62,274 bases of DNA from Clostridia bacterium (GCA_017415805.1 JAFQEC010000011.1:1-62274), one strand, 5' to 3'. Shown: positions 52,103 to 61,545, numbered from the stretch's first letter. Program-made: numbers and translations. Notes: generated from the letters alone by a model not told the origin.

Positions 52103-54499
52103 ATGAAACGTATACTTGCCTTGATGCTTGCTTTTTTGATGCTTTGCACCGCGCTTGCTGCGTGCAGCGAGAAGGGAGTGGAGGACGGATCCCCCTCCGA
52201 TGGCGGCGGTGATGTCCCACCACCCCCGATCGAGTCCGCGCTGGCCAATGCGGATGTTCTTGCGCTCTCCTACGATCGCTTGGAGAACGCCGATCTCTCC
52301 TTTAACTTTAATTTGAACAAGGGGGCTACCCTTACGCGGCAGAGCACACCCGATCTCCTCAGTGCGTCGGGCTCCAATGAACATACGTATACGCTGCTGC
52401 CCGAGGATGTTTGGGAGGGGGATACACTTTCCAATACCTATTTTTCCTCAAATGAGGAGCGGCTGGAGCAAATGAGCAGAGAGGCAAGGTCTCTTGCCGA
52501 CTTTGCGATCGAGCACATCACCGTAATGGATCGCGCTGTGATCAGCGGCAACCGTACGTATGTGCTGCACTACGATCAAGTGCTGGATCAGGTCAGCGTG
52601 CTGGTCGTGAACCGCGAGGGCTCGATGACGACCTATCAGGAGATCTGCATCTATTACGATGCGGACGGCGACGAGACGGTGGATATGTGGACGCACGCCG
52701 TAAATACGTACAATGGTAGCGTCATCACGAATACCGAGCACGTGGTCTATTGTGCGAACAAGACCTACTATATCGCGTCTCGCTATAACGATCCTTCCTT
52801 TGATTTCAGCACCGAGCAATATCACGTGCAGTGCGCGCGCAAGATCGGTGGGAAATGGATGGGCTTTTCCACCTTCTTTGATCTGGGTAACGAAATGATC
52901 ACCAAGGAAGGGGAATACGATTACGCCAACGGTCTTTTGTACATTGAGTTTCTCATTGAGACCGACGGCGGACTGTACTCGTTTACCGAGCGTCTGATCC
53001 CCGTGCGAGACGGGAACGAGACAGGGGGTGGTGTTTCGGCACAGCCCACGGACGGCGTTGATTTTGCAGATACCTATTTGTATACTCCCGGGATCACGAT
53101 CGACCGACTGAACACGCTGGTGCAGATCTGGCTCTCGGCCTTTACGGGATGGGAGAGCCTGACGGTGCAGCTCGACCGCGCGCCGGGCTCGTATGAATAT
53201 CAGGATGAGGACGATACCTTTGTGCTGTCCGACGGCACCTCGTTGCCTTCCTACTGCGCGTGGGGACCTGATTACGGCTTGCTCCTTCCCAAATCGGTCG
53301 GAGATGACAGCGCATGGTGGGTGGACGGTGTGCTCGTACCGCGTGAGTCGCTGGATTGGGATGCCTTGATCCGCTTCGTTGGTGTTCAGGCTGCCTTTGA
53401 CACAGAGAATGCGTGTGCGACCAACGGAATGGTCACCTTCCAGCTCGGAGACGGGAATTACACGTTGCGCCTCTCGCTTCTCTCGCAATTCATGGAGGAG
53501 CTTGGGCTAACCTTTGTGGACGGCGTTTCGCCCGACGTGCTCGCCAATATGGCGGCGCTGATCACCGCGCAGGAGCAATACACCGATCGGCTGTTCTACC
53601 ATCTGTTTGATCAGGAGCTTGGCGGCGAGGGCTATGTCAGAATGTGTTTTGCGCTTGCAGGGGAGATGAAAGACTATGCAAGCACGATCGTCGGGCGCGT
53701 TGCCGCATATGAGACGATCGCGTTTGAGGAATTGCCCGCGCGCCCGCAGGATATGTCGCTGGTTTCGTTTGCTACGGGACTTGTCGGCACTGCAACGCTT
53801 TCGGAAAACGGCTTTGATTTTTCGGCTATGACGGCAAGCATCGGCAAGACCGTGATCCTCTCCGAGGGCAAAAACTACGGCGTTTGTGTGGGCTTTGCCT
53901 CGCCGCAGGGGACGGTTTTTGTGAATGGCTTTGCGACCAAGCCCTATGCATTGGAAGCGATGACCTTCACGGGCGCGGCAGGCGTTGCGATCCCTGATGC
54001 ACAGGAAGGGGAATACACACTAAAATGCTTCTTCGGGCGTAAGACCGAGAGTGGCTGGATCCGTCTCTCGGAGATCCTGGATGTGCCGCTTGCCGATTTC
54101 GCGGATTTCTCGTTTGAGCGCGACGGCAATGGCGGCTATTACCGCTACGAGCTGGAAAAGCGGGGCAGTGAGGTGCATCTTGCCGTGACCTTCGTGGATA
54201 CTGCGGCACCGACCGTCACCGTCCTTGGTGCTACGCAGGATGCGCAGGATCCCGCCGTGTTTTTGATCGAAGACAACGAGGTGGAGACCGTTGCCGACCT
54301 TCTGGCGCGTGTTTGTGTGACCGATAATTACGATGGGGAGATCGCACCCGAGCTTGCATCCCTCACAAAGGCAGGCGCAGCGGTCGACGCGGCGGCAGTG
54401 CCCACCGAGGGCGAGGAATATATCTACGTTGTCGAGGATGCCGCAGGAAACCGCACGCAGATCACGTTGCGTATTACAGCCGCGGCGGTGGAATCCTAA
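52103..54499 (+). CDS. Large surface lipoprotein of unknown function
   Basis: 798 residues. The signal peptide MKRILALMLAFLMLCTALAAC has a lipobox LAAC with the cysteine near residue 21. A short Ser/Gly/Pro linker (CSEKGVEDGSPSDGGGDVPP) tethers a long ectodomain with no repeat that I recognise; aromatic and acidic residues dominate (ITVMDRAVISGNRTYVLHYDQ; QYHVQCARKIGGKWMGFSTFF). The last 100 residues look like a beta-sandwich: VTVLGATQDAQDPAVFLIEDNE ... VTDNYDGEIAPELA ... YVVEDAAGNRTQITLRI resembles DUF5011/HYR-type Ig-like domains. Monocistronic between its promoter and terminator. An uncharacterised family. Confidence 0.82.
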   Translation: MKRILALMLAFLMLCTALAACSEKGVEDGSPSDGGGDVPPPPIESALANADVLALSYDRLENADLSFNFNLNKGATLTRQSTPDLLSASGSNEHTYTLLPEDVWEGDTLSNTYFSSNEERLEQMSREARSLADFAIEHITVMDRAVISGNRTYVLHYDQVLDQVSVLVVNREGSMTTYQEICIYYDADGDETVDMWTHAVNTYNGSVITNTEHVVYCANKTYYIASRYNDPSFDFSTEQYHVQCARKIGGKWMGFSTFFDLGNEMITKEGEYDYANGLLYIEFLIETDGGLYSFTERLIPVRDGNETGGGVSAQPTDGVDFADTYLYTPGITIDRLNTLVQIWLSAFTGWESLTVQLDRAPGSYEYQDEDDTFVLSDGTSLPSYCAWGPDYGLLLPKSVGDDSAWWVDGVLVPRESLDWDALIRFVGVQAAFDTENACATNGMVTFQLGDGNYTLRLSLLSQFMEELGLTFVDGVSPDVLANMAALITAQEQYTDRLFYHLFDQELGGEGYVRMCFALAGEMKDYASTIVGRVAAYETIAFEELPARPQDMSLVSFATGLVGTATLSENGFDFSAMTASIGKTVILSEGKNYGVCVGFASPQGTVFVNGFATKPYALEAMTFTGAAGVAIPDAQEGEYTLKCFFGRKTESGWIRLSEILDVPLADFADFSFERDGNGGYYRYELEKRGSEVHLAVTFVDTAAPTVTVLGATQDAQDPAVFLIEDNEVETVADLLARVCVTDNYDGEIAPELASLTKAGAAVDAAAVPTEGEEYIYVVEDAAGNRTQITLRITAAAVES

Positions 54500-54540
54500 A
54501 AAGAACCGTCCGTTTCGAACGCGAAACGGACGGTTCTTTT
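54499..54540. terminator. Convergent terminator, 19-bp perfect stem
   Basis: AAAAGAACCGTCCGTTTCG and its complement around AACG; serves the lipoprotein gene (+) and the ABC uptake operon (-). Confidence 0.92.
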
Positions 54541-55141
54541 AATTGGGAGTCAGCGCGTGCACGGGGTCACCTGTAAGGTGCAGAACCGTTGCGCCGAGCA
54601 GCTCGGCATCGTCGGGGTCGTGCGTGATCAGCACGGTCAGTCCATCGGGATTCGCCGCGCGGAGGGACGGCGCGATGCGCGCCTTGAGCGCTTCGTCCAG
54701 CGCGGAGAAGGGCTCGTCGAGCAAGAGCAGATCGCCGCCAAAGGCAAGCGCGCGCGCCAAGGAAAGACGTTGCTTCATGCCGCCCGAAAGCGCACTTGGA
54801 AGGGATTTTTTTGCCTCGGAGAGCTCCAGCGCGCCCAAGATCGGCGCAATGGTTTCAGAACTTGTGTTGCCCTTCGGGAGAACAATTTTTATATTATCTT
54901 CGCAATTCAGCCACGGAATCAGCCTTGGTTCCTGAAAAGACACGGCAGTTTTGGCATAACTGCTTTGTACCTCGCCGCCGTCGGGCCGATCCAGTCCTGC
55001 AAGCAACCGCAGGAGCGTGGTCTTGCCGCAGCCCGAGGGGCCCATCAGTGCCACGATGCCGCGTGCGGGGAATGTATACGTGAGATCCTTCAATACGGTT
55101 TTTTTGCCGAAGCGGCGCGTTACATTAAGCAGTTGCAGCAT
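54539..55141 (-). CDS. ABC uptake transporter ATPase (SsuB/TauB-like)
   Basis: 200 residues, short for the family (about 240-260) because the C-terminal extension is missing. Core motifs are complete: Walker A LMGPSGCGKTTLLRLLAGLDRPDGG, Q-loop VSFQEPRLIPWL, signature LSGGMKQRLSLARAL, Walker B LLLLDEPFSALDE and H-loop LITHDPDDAELL. Start ATG 55141 follows AAAGGAGGAAAAGAGCG and lies 17 bp inside the permease gene. Third transporter gene of the operon at 54.5-57.6 kb. Confidence 0.9.
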   Translation of the reverse strand: MLQLLNVTRRFGKKTVLKDLTYTFPARGIVALMGPSGCGKTTLLRLLAGLDRPDGGEVQSSYAKTAVSFQEPRLIPWLNCEDNIKIVLPKGNTSSETIAPILGALELSEAKKSLPSALSGGMKQRLSLARALAFGGDLLLLDEPFSALDEALKARIAPSLRAANPDGLTVLITHDPDDAELLGATVLHLTGDPVHALTPN

Positions 55142-55916
55142 CGCTCTTTTCCTCCTTTCGCTCATGCCTCTGTCCGCGGCGCAGCAGCGCAAGCGTGCCC
55201 GCCTCAATGGCTACGCTCAAAAGAATGACCGTGAGCGTGTAGGCAAAGAGATCGTCGGTGAGTAAGTATTGCTTGCCCTCCCAGATCGCGCGGCCGAGCG
55301 AGCGCTGGGGTACGCAAAGAACCTCGGCCGCCACGCCTGCCTTCCACGCAAGACTGATGGCCGAGCGGCAGGCGGAAAGAAAATACGGGGTGAGTGAGGG
55401 AATGTGTATAAAGCGTATCCTTTTGGCCGTGGAAAAGGCGAAGATCTGCGCCATTTCCAAAAGCCCTCGGTCGGTTTGCAGCAGACCCTCGCGCAGATTG
55501 CTCCAAACGATGGGCAGCGCCATCATAAAGGCGATGAGCAGCGGCACGCGGTCGCGCCCCACCCAGAGCAGCATCAAAAAGATGACCGATGCCACGGGGG
55601 TTGCCTTAAAGAGTGCCAGCAAAGGTGAGAACAGATGGTGGCAAGCACGGCTTTTTACCGTCAGCCACGCAAGCAGCGCGCCAAAGGCAAGTGCCAGAAG
55701 GATGCCGAGCAGAATACGAACAAGCGAGGTCGCGACCGCGATCCAGAAGGGCGCGGTCGCCAGCAGCTCACCGAGTCGGTGCAGCACCGCTACGGGTGTT
55801 GGCAGGATCAACGGCTTTGCAAAGCGCCACGCGATCAGCCACCAAAGTCCGACCCAAAACAGGATCGAGAGCAGTGGAAAGAACCAATGCGGCAGGTAAA
55901 ATTTCTTGTTTGTCAT
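55125..55916 (-). CDS. ABC uptake transporter permease (SsuC/TauC-like)
   Basis: 263 residues, six membrane segments. N-terminus KKFYLPHWFFPLLSILFWVGLWWLIAW, SLVRILLGILLALAFGALLAWL, and the EAA-type coupling loop LEMAQIFAFSTAKRIRFIHIPSLTPYFLSACRSAISLAWKAGVAAEVLC. The C-terminus is charged. It overlaps the binding-protein gene by 4 bp and the ATPase gene by 17 bp. Confidence 0.92.
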   Translation of the reverse strand: MTNKKFYLPHWFFPLLSILFWVGLWWLIAWRFAKPLILPTPVAVLHRLGELLATAPFWIAVATSLVRILLGILLALAFGALLAWLTVKSRACHHLFSPLLALFKATPVASVIFLMLLWVGRDRVPLLIAFMMALPIVWSNLREGLLQTDRGLLEMAQIFAFSTAKRIRFIHIPSLTPYFLSACRSAISLAWKAGVAAEVLCVPQRSLGRAIWEGKQYLLTDDLFAYTLTVILLSVAIEAGTLALLRRGQRHERKEEKSDAATA

Positions 55917-56884
55917 GCGCCGTAGTAGAAGGCGTCCGTGGGCAGCGCACCGCCGATGGATTGCAGGGGCATTGCCGCAAGGAAGGCGCTCATCGCGGTC
56001 TTCATTTCGCTGCCCGTGATGAAGCAAAGATTACACTTCGGGATGGCCTTTTCCGCAACGGCGGCCTTTTCAAAGATCTTTGCATCCGCGATCATCTGCG
56101 CGGCCTGCTCGGGTTGCCCGACGGTGAATTCGACCGAGGCCTTGTATTCCTCAAGGAATTTGGCAACCTCGTTGGGGTGCTCGTCAACGAAGACCTTTCG
56201 TGCTACCACGCAGCCCTGCACCAGCGACCCCTCGGTAAAGTGCTTGTTCCACTCGTTGGTGAGATCAAGGGCCGCCGTCAGCGTAACACCCTCTGCGGCA
56301 GAGGCTTTTGCGATGGTCACCATCGGCTCGGGCAGAATGGCGTATGCGACCGTGCCTGCGGCAACCGCCTTTTGCAGCGCGGCGGGCTCGGCATAGGTGG
56401 TGCTGTCCACGGTCACGTTGGCGACCTCTGCCTTCTGGAGCAGAGCCTTGGTGATGAAGGTGGGGTTTTGTGCGGGGCAGTAAACTGTCTTGCCTGCGAG
56501 GTCGGCCAGCGAGGTGGGCGCGCTGACGCTGTTATTGGTAACAAGATAGAGCACGCCGCGCGTGTTGAGTGCCAATAGGACGATCTCGCCGCCCGTGCTG
56601 TTGAAAAGTGCAGACGCGACGTTGGTGGGCAGAGCACCGATATCGGCGCTGCCGTTGATGAGCGCGTCGCGCACGTTTGTGGCGGCGGTTTCCACTGTGA
56701 AGGTATAGTTGAGTGCGGCATTTCCGTTTTTATCGGCGTCGATCAGCTGTGCCATGCCAAAGCCTGTTGTTCCGTTGAGCGTCCACACGCGGATCTCAAG
56801 ATCTTTATCAACGCGATTGCAGCCCGAAAGGATCGGCACGGTGATGAGCGTGAGCGCAAGCAAAAATAAAAGCAGTTTTTTCAT
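55913..56884 (-). CDS. ABC transporter substrate-binding lipoprotein (NMT1/SsuA-like)
   Basis: 323 residues. Signal peptide with lipobox ILSGC, cysteine near residue 22. The mature part is a type II periplasmic-binding fold of the NMT1/SsuA group: IRVWTLNGTTGFGMAQLIDADKNGNA, NVRDALINGSADIGALPTNVASALFN and LADLAGKTVYCPAQNPTFITKALLQKA. The family carries sulfonates, nitrate or thiamine precursors and related small ligands; the residues visible here do not decide. Start ATG 56884 follows AAAGGATTTATC. First transporter gene, 43 bp after the Crp-type gene. Confidence 0.9.
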   Translation of the reverse strand: MKKLLLFLLALTLITVPILSGCNRVDKDLEIRVWTLNGTTGFGMAQLIDADKNGNAALNYTFTVETAATNVRDALINGSADIGALPTNVASALFNSTGGEIVLLALNTRGVLYLVTNNSVSAPTSLADLAGKTVYCPAQNPTFITKALLQKAEVANVTVDSTTYAEPAALQKAVAAGTVAYAILPEPMVTIAKASAAEGVTLTAALDLTNEWNKHFTEGSLVQGCVVARKVFVDEHPNEVAKFLEEYKASVEFTVGQPEQAAQMIADAKIFEKAAVAEKAIPKCNLCFITGSEMKTAMSAFLAAMPLQSIGGALPTDAFYYGA

Positions 56885-56927
56885 GATAAATCCTTTCTTT
56901 TTTATGGTATTGTTTATAGTATTTTGT

Positions 56928-57587
56928 TCAGCGATACGCCTCGCGAAGGGCATTGGGGTCAAGCAAGCGGATCTCGCGCCCGCGGCGCGCGATAAATCCC
57001 TCGTCGCTCAGCTTGTCCAGCGCGCGATAAAGGGATGCGCGCCCGATGTCAAGCATGTCGGCAAGGACGGTGAGCGTGGCAGGGAGCGTAACAGTGTCGC
57101 GCTCCTCGGAAAGCAGCCAAAGCGCGAGTCTGCGCTCAGCACTGCCTGCGGTGAAGCACAGGATCTTTCGGTTGAGAAACCGCACGCGACCTGCGAGAAA
57201 TGAAAGATAGCGATCCAGAAAGCCGCTGTCGGTCTGCAACAGCGCGCGCACCGAAGCCGCATCGAAAAAAAGGCACGTGCAATCACTCACGGCCTCAATG
57301 CGCGAGAGCGCGGCGTCGTCGGGGCAAAAGAGTGCCGCCGCGCCGAAGATGTCGTTTTCGAGCAGTGTGCGTAGCACCACCGTGCGCACGGGGTCGACCG
57401 AGCGGATCTCGGCGCGCCCCGATAGTAGTATGCCCAGCTGTCGCCCCTCGGACTCTGCAATCGTTTCACCCGCGGCGAATTCGCGGACCGTGCCGCTTGC
57501 AAGCAGTACGCCCAGATGATCTTTCTTGGCGGTGGCAAACAGGGGAAGTGCCCTAAGCTTGCTTGCCGTTGGTAGGGATGATTTCAT
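56928..57587 (-). CDS. Crp/Fnr-family transcriptional regulator
   Basis: 219 residues. N-terminal cyclic-nucleotide-binding-type barrel (LPLFATAKKDHLGVLLASGTVREFAAGETI; GILLSGRAEI; LLENDIFGAAALF), a dimer helix, and C-terminal HTH (LTVLADMLDIGRASLYRALDKLSDEGFI). There are no clustered N-terminal cysteines, so it is not an Fnr-type Fe-S sensor. Start ATG 57587 follows ACGGAGGAATT. The 18-bp palindrome at its start site indicates autoregulation, and it heads the transporter operon, so it probably senses the imported ligand or a product. Confidence 0.92.
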   Translation of the reverse strand: MKSSLPTASKLRALPLFATAKKDHLGVLLASGTVREFAAGETIAESEGRQLGILLSGRAEIRSVDPVRTVVLRTLLENDIFGAAALFCPDDAALSRIEAVSDCTCLFFDAASVRALLQTDSGFLDRYLSFLAGRVRFLNRKILCFTAGSAERRLALWLLSEERDTVTLPATLTVLADMLDIGRASLYRALDKLSDEGFIARRGREIRLLDPNALREAYR

Positions 57588-57598
57588 AATTCCTCCGT

Positions 57599-57616
57599 TT
57601 GTCTCATATGAGACAA
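57599..57616. promoter_or_regulatory. 18-bp perfect palindromic operator
   Basis: TTGTCTCATATGAGACAA, placed 4 bp downstream of the -10 box and 11 bp before the Crp-type start codon. Position over the transcription start fits a repressor site for the regulator. Confidence 0.85.
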
Positions 57617-57620
57617 TTTA

Positions 57621-57649
57621 AGTATATGATCTTTCTTCCCGTTTGTCAA
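57621..57649 (-). promoter_or_regulatory. Sigma-A promoter of the Crp-ABC operon
   Basis: On the minus strand TTGACA and TATACT, spacer 17. Confidence 0.87.
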
Positions 57650-57702
57650 TATCTGCGAATGGAATTGTGTGTTAACAAATTGTTAAAAGAAGTTCTGCTC
57701 CC

Positions 57703-57732
57703 TTGTACGAATACGGAAAGGCTGTGTATAAT
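57703..57732 (+). promoter_or_regulatory. Sigma-A promoter of galM
   Basis: TTGTAC (57703) and TATAAT (57727), spacer 18. Confidence 0.72.
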
Positions 57733-57764
57733 ATCGGTATTACACATAAGAGAAGGAGCTTTCT

Positions 57765-58829
57765 ATGAGTGTTGTAAAGCAGCGGTTCGGCATCCTGCCC
57801 GACGGACGCCCCGTCCATCGCTACACCATGCAAAACCACAACGGCATGTCGGTCTCGGTTCTGGATCTCGGCGGTGCCATCCAGCAGATCCTTGTGCCCG
57901 ACCGAAACGGCCGCTTTGACGACGTGGTGTGTGGCTATGATAACGTGACCGATTATTATTACGGTGACGGCTATCAGGGCGCGCTGATCGGTCGGTGGGG
58001 AAACCGCATTGCGCGCGGCAAATTCACGCTGGAGGGCAAGGAATATTCGCTGTTTATCAATAACGGTGAAAACCACCTGCACGGCGGCAAGGAGGGATTT
58101 AGTCACAAGATCTTCGACGTGCACGTGCAGGAGGGAGGCGAGCCTGCGCTGGTGCTGCATTACGTTTCCCCCGACGGGGAGGAGGGGTATCCGGGCACAC
58201 TGGATCTTACGGTGACCTATACGCTCAAGCAAAACAACGCACTCTCGATCCGTTACGTTGCCACGACCGACAAGCCCACGGTGCTCAATCTCACCAATCA
58301 CGCCTATTTCAATCTCGGCGGCTTTGCCTCGGGAAGCGTGCTTGATCACGTGCTCCAGCTCGACGCCGACGCCTATCTGCCCACCGATGAAGGGCTCATT
58401 CCCACGGGCGAGCTCCGCTGCGTGGAGGGCACACCCTTTGATTTCCGCACCCCCAAGACCGTCGGCCGCGATTTTGCCGCTGAGGATGCGGATCTTGTGC
58501 GCGCGGGCGGCTACGATCATTGCTTTTGCTTTACGGGCGGCACGCCCAAGGAGCCGATCTGGCGCGCCACGCTGTTTGACCCCAAAAGCGGTCGCGAAAT
58601 GCGTGTGATCACCGATCAGCCCTGCGTGCAGTGCTATACGGCGAATTTTATGAAGAATGCCGCGCATCCCTTAAAGGGCGGACATCCGCAATCGCCGCAG
58701 CACGCCATCTGTCTGGAGACCCAGCACATGCCCGACAGCCCCAATCACGCGCATTTCACAAACACCGTGCTTCGCCCCGACGAGCGCTACGATTTCACCA
58801 CCGAATACGTCTTTTCCGTGCGGAGCTGA
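57765..58829 (+). CDS. galM: Aldose 1-epimerase (galactose mutarotase)
   Basis: Interconverts alpha and beta anomers of aldoses; 354-residue beta-sandwich enzyme. Family marks: SVLDLGGAIQQILVPDRNG, GRWGNRIARGKFTLEGKEY, NNGENHLHGGKEGF with an active-site histidine, LNLTNHAYFNLGG with the second, and the catalytic glutamate in AICLETQHMPDSPNH. Start ATG 57765 follows AGAAGGAGCTTTCT. No other galactose genes are beside it. Confidence 0.95.
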   Translation: MSVVKQRFGILPDGRPVHRYTMQNHNGMSVSVLDLGGAIQQILVPDRNGRFDDVVCGYDNVTDYYYGDGYQGALIGRWGNRIARGKFTLEGKEYSLFINNGENHLHGGKEGFSHKIFDVHVQEGGEPALVLHYVSPDGEEGYPGTLDLTVTYTLKQNNALSIRYVATTDKPTVLNLTNHAYFNLGGFASGSVLDHVLQLDADAYLPTDEGLIPTGELRCVEGTPFDFRTPKTVGRDFAAEDADLVRAGGYDHCFCFTGGTPKEPIWRATLFDPKSGREMRVITDQPCVQCYTANFMKNAAHPLKGGHPQSPQHAICLETQHMPDSPNHAHFTNTVLRPDERYDFTTEYVFSVRS

Positions 58830-58840
58830 CGGGTGTCCCG

Positions 58841-58876
58841 AAGGCCGCAGAACGATCTCGTTTTGCGGCCTTTTGC
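58841..58876 (+). terminator. Terminator of galM
   Basis: AAGGCCGCA pairs with TGCGGCCTT with inner AACGA / TCGTT; T run after. Confidence 0.82.
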
Positions 58877-58930
58877 ATGCAATTTCATTTTTGCCGCGCT
58901 TTTTTCATACAGTTTAGCGGAGGTGATGAA

Positions 58931-60103
58931 ATGAACGTAAAGAAAATGCTGAAAAATAGCGTGGCGCTCCTGCTTGCGCTGTTGCTAGCTTGCAGTGGCG
59001 CATTGCTTGCGGGGGCACAGAGCGCACCCGTCGCGGAGCAGGGCGTGGATCTGGCGCTCAACTGTCGCTCGGCGATCCTGATGGATGCCACCACGGGCGC
59101 GGTGCTGTACGCGCAAAATGCCGACGAGGCGCTCCCCCCCGCATCGGTCACCAAGGTCATGACGCTGCTCTTGGTAATGGAGGCGATCGACCAAGGCAGG
59201 ATACGCCTTGACGAGCAGGTCACCGTCAGCGCGCACGCGGCCTCGATGGGGGGCTCGCAGGTCTACTTGAAGGAAGGGGAGACCATGTGCGTGGAGGAGA
59301 TGATCAAATGCGTGGTGATCGCTTCCGCAAACGACTGTGCCGTGGCCTTGGCCGAGCACGTGGCGGGGAGCGAGGCAAATTTCGTGTCCCGCATGAACGC
59401 GCGCGCCGCCGAGCTTGGCATGGTGAACACCCATTTTGAGAACACCAACGGTCTGGACGACACCGTGACCGATCACGTGACCTCGGCGCGCGATATTGCT
59501 ATCATGTCGCGCGCGCTGATCGCGCATCCAAAGATCTTGGAGTACAGCGGCATCTGGATGGACACCATCCGTGACGGCGCCTTTGGACTGACCAACACCA
59601 ACCGTCTGGTGCGCTTTTATCCCGGATGCACGGGGCTCAAAACAGGCTCGACCGCGCGCGCCAAGTTTTGTATCAGCGCCACGGCCGAGCGCGATGGGCT
59701 CTCGCTCATCTGCGTGATCATGGCGGCTGAGAGCCGCGATATCCGCAACGCGGCCGCCACACAGCTCCTGGACTATGGCTTTGCCAATTTCAGTACGTAT
59801 TGCACGGATGCGCAGGAGAAAAGCGTTCGCCTGACGGGCGGTGTCGCGGATGCGGTCACGGTTCGGCACGAGGCGTTTTGTGCAACGGTTCCCAAGGGCG
59901 CGGCGGCGCGCGTTGAGGTTGAGGTCGTGCTGCCCGAGGAGCTTGCCGCCCCCGTGAGCACAGGGGATCGTGTCGGTGAGGTCATTTATCGCCTGGACGG
60001 TGAGGAGCTCGGACGCGTGCCGATCACGGTTCTGGAGGGCGTTGCCAAGATCGGCTTTGGCACACTGTTCGCACGGATGCTGGCACAGTTTCTTTTGATG
60101 TAA
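58931..60103 (+). CDS. dac: D-alanyl-D-alanine carboxypeptidase (S11 family)
   Basis: Trims peptidoglycan pentapeptides. 390 residues with an N-terminal signal segment (MLKNSVALLLALLLACSGALLAGA). Active-site motifs: SVTK at 72-75, SAND near 135 and LKTGS with lysine near 237. A C-terminal beta domain (310-370) and a final amphipathic helix (FGTLFARMLAQFLLM) probably hold it on the membrane. Start is ATG 58931 after GGAGGTGATGAA. The paralogue (DacA, DacB or DacF type) cannot be fixed; in this spore-forming lineage a DacF role is possible. Confidence 0.93.
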   Translation: MNVKKMLKNSVALLLALLLACSGALLAGAQSAPVAEQGVDLALNCRSAILMDATTGAVLYAQNADEALPPASVTKVMTLLLVMEAIDQGRIRLDEQVTVSAHAASMGGSQVYLKEGETMCVEEMIKCVVIASANDCAVALAEHVAGSEANFVSRMNARAAELGMVNTHFENTNGLDDTVTDHVTSARDIAIMSRALIAHPKILEYSGIWMDTIRDGAFGLTNTNRLVRFYPGCTGLKTGSTARAKFCISATAERDGLSLICVIMAAESRDIRNAAATQLLDYGFANFSTYCTDAQEKSVRLTGGVADAVTVRHEAFCATVPKGAAARVEVEVVLPEELAAPVSTGDRVGEVIYRLDGEELGRVPITVLEGVAKIGFGTLFARMLAQFLLM

Positions 60104-60151
60104 AACAAGAAAATAAAAAAATCGGCAAAATTGTCTTGCTTTTTTGAAAAC

Positions 60152-60188
60152 TATCCTGTAAACTAATAGTATAATATCCTACAGGATA
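60152..60188 (+). promoter_or_regulatory. pgi promoter region with operator-like repeats
   Basis: TATAAT at 60170 is flanked by TATCCTGTA (60152) and the palindrome TATCCT-AC-AGGATA (60175-60188). No good -35 lies 17 bp upstream, so control by a DNA-binding protein is plausible. Confidence 0.55.
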
Positions 60189-60204
60189 CGGAGGGTGCTT
60201 GAGT

Positions 60205-61545
60205 ATGTCGGTTCGTTTGGTTGATTCCTATGTTGCTCCCTTTATCTCGGAGCATGAGTACGCCTATATGCAGCCCATGGTCTCGGTGGCACACACGATG
60301 CTGCATGAAAAACGCAGTCAGGGAAATGCGTTCCTTGGTTGGCTTGATCTGCCCGTGGACTACGATAAGGCGGAATATGCGCGCATCAAGGCTGCCGCGG
60401 CGCGTATTCAGAAGAAGTGCGATGTCTTTGTGGTCATCGGCATCGGAGGCTCGTACCTCGGCGCACGCGCCGTGGTGGAGTTTCTCAAATCCCCCCTTTA
60501 TAACAATTTGAAGAAGGATACCCCCGACATCTATTTTGCGGGCTGCAACATCAGTGCGACCAACATGCGCGAGCTCTTGCAGATCTGTGAGGGGCGCGAT
60601 ATTTGCATCAACGTGATTTCCAAGTCGGGCACCACAACCGAGCCTGCCGTGGCCTTCCGTATCTTCCGCGACCTGCTGGAAAAGAAGTACGGTGCAGAGG
60701 AGGCGCGCGAGCGCATCTTTGTGACCACCGATCGCCAAAAGGGCACCTTAAAGGGCTTTGCCGATAAGGTGGGCTACGAGACCTTTGTCGTGCCCGACGA
60801 CGTGGGCGGCCGCTTCTCGGTGCTCACGGCCGTGGGTCTGCTTCCCATTGCCGTCTCGGGCGTGGATATCGACGCGCTGATGCAGGGTGCGGCCGATGCA
60901 CGCGCGGCATATACCGATCCCGATCTTACCAAGAACGATTGCTACAAATACGCCGCTATGCGCAATATCCTCTCGCGCAAGGGCAAATCCATCGAGATCC
61001 TGGTGGGCTATGAGCCCTTTCTGCAGATGCTTGCCGAGTGGTGGAAGCAGCTTTACGGCGAGAGTGAGGGCAAGGACCGGAAGGGCATTTATCCGTCCTC
61101 TGTGATCTTTTCGACCGATCTGCATTCGCTGGGGCAGTACGTGCAGGATGGCAAGCGAGATCTGTTTGAGACCGTGGTCTCGGTGCGCAACACGGGTGTG
61201 CAGCAGCTCATTCCGCACGATCCCGAGAACATCGACGGGCTCAACTTCCTATCGGGCAAGGATCTCAACTACGTCAACGAGATGGCGCAGCAGGGTACGC
61301 TCTTTGCGCACATCGACGGCGGCGTTCCGAACATTTTGCTTGAGGTTGCGGATCGCTCGGCGCACTCGCTGGGCTACCTGATCTACTTCTTCGAGAAGGC
61401 GTGCGCGATCTCGGGCTATATGCTGGGCGTTAATCCCTTCGATCAGCCCGGGGTGGAGGCCTACAAGAAGAATATGTTTGCACTGCTCGGCAAGCCCGGG
61501 TATGAGGAGCAAAAGGCCGCACTTGAGGCGCGCCTTGGCAAATAA
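60205..61545 (+). CDS. pgi: Glucose-6-phosphate isomerase
   Basis: Glycolytic enzyme interconverting glucose-6-P and fructose-6-P; 446 residues, the usual Firmicutes length. Motifs: [40 protein letters not shown], the PGI signature [42 protein letters not shown] and [18 protein letters not shown]. Start is ATG 60205 after GGAGGGTGCTTGAGT; the TTG at 60199 lies too close to the ribosome binding site. Confidence 0.97.
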   Translation: MSVRLVDSYVAPFISEHEYAYMQPMVSVAHTMLHEKRSQGNAFLGWLDLPVDYDKAEYARIKAAAARIQKKCDVFVVIGIGGSYLGARAVVEFLKSPLYNNLKKDTPDIYFAGCNISATNMRELLQICEGRDICINVISKSGTTTEPAVAFRIFRDLLEKKYGAEEARERIFVTTDRQKGTLKGFADKVGYETFVVPDDVGGRFSVLTAVGLLPIAVSGVDIDALMQGAADARAAYTDPDLTKNDCYKYAAMRNILSRKGKSIEILVGYEPFLQMLAEWWKQLYGESEGKDRKGIYPSSVIFSTDLHSLGQYVQDGKRDLFETVVSVRNTGVQQLIPHDPENIDGLNFLSGKDLNYVNEMAQQGTLFAHIDGGVPNILLEVADRSAHSLGYLIYFFEKACAISGYMLGVNPFDQPGVEAYKKNMFALLGKPGYEEQKAALEARLGK

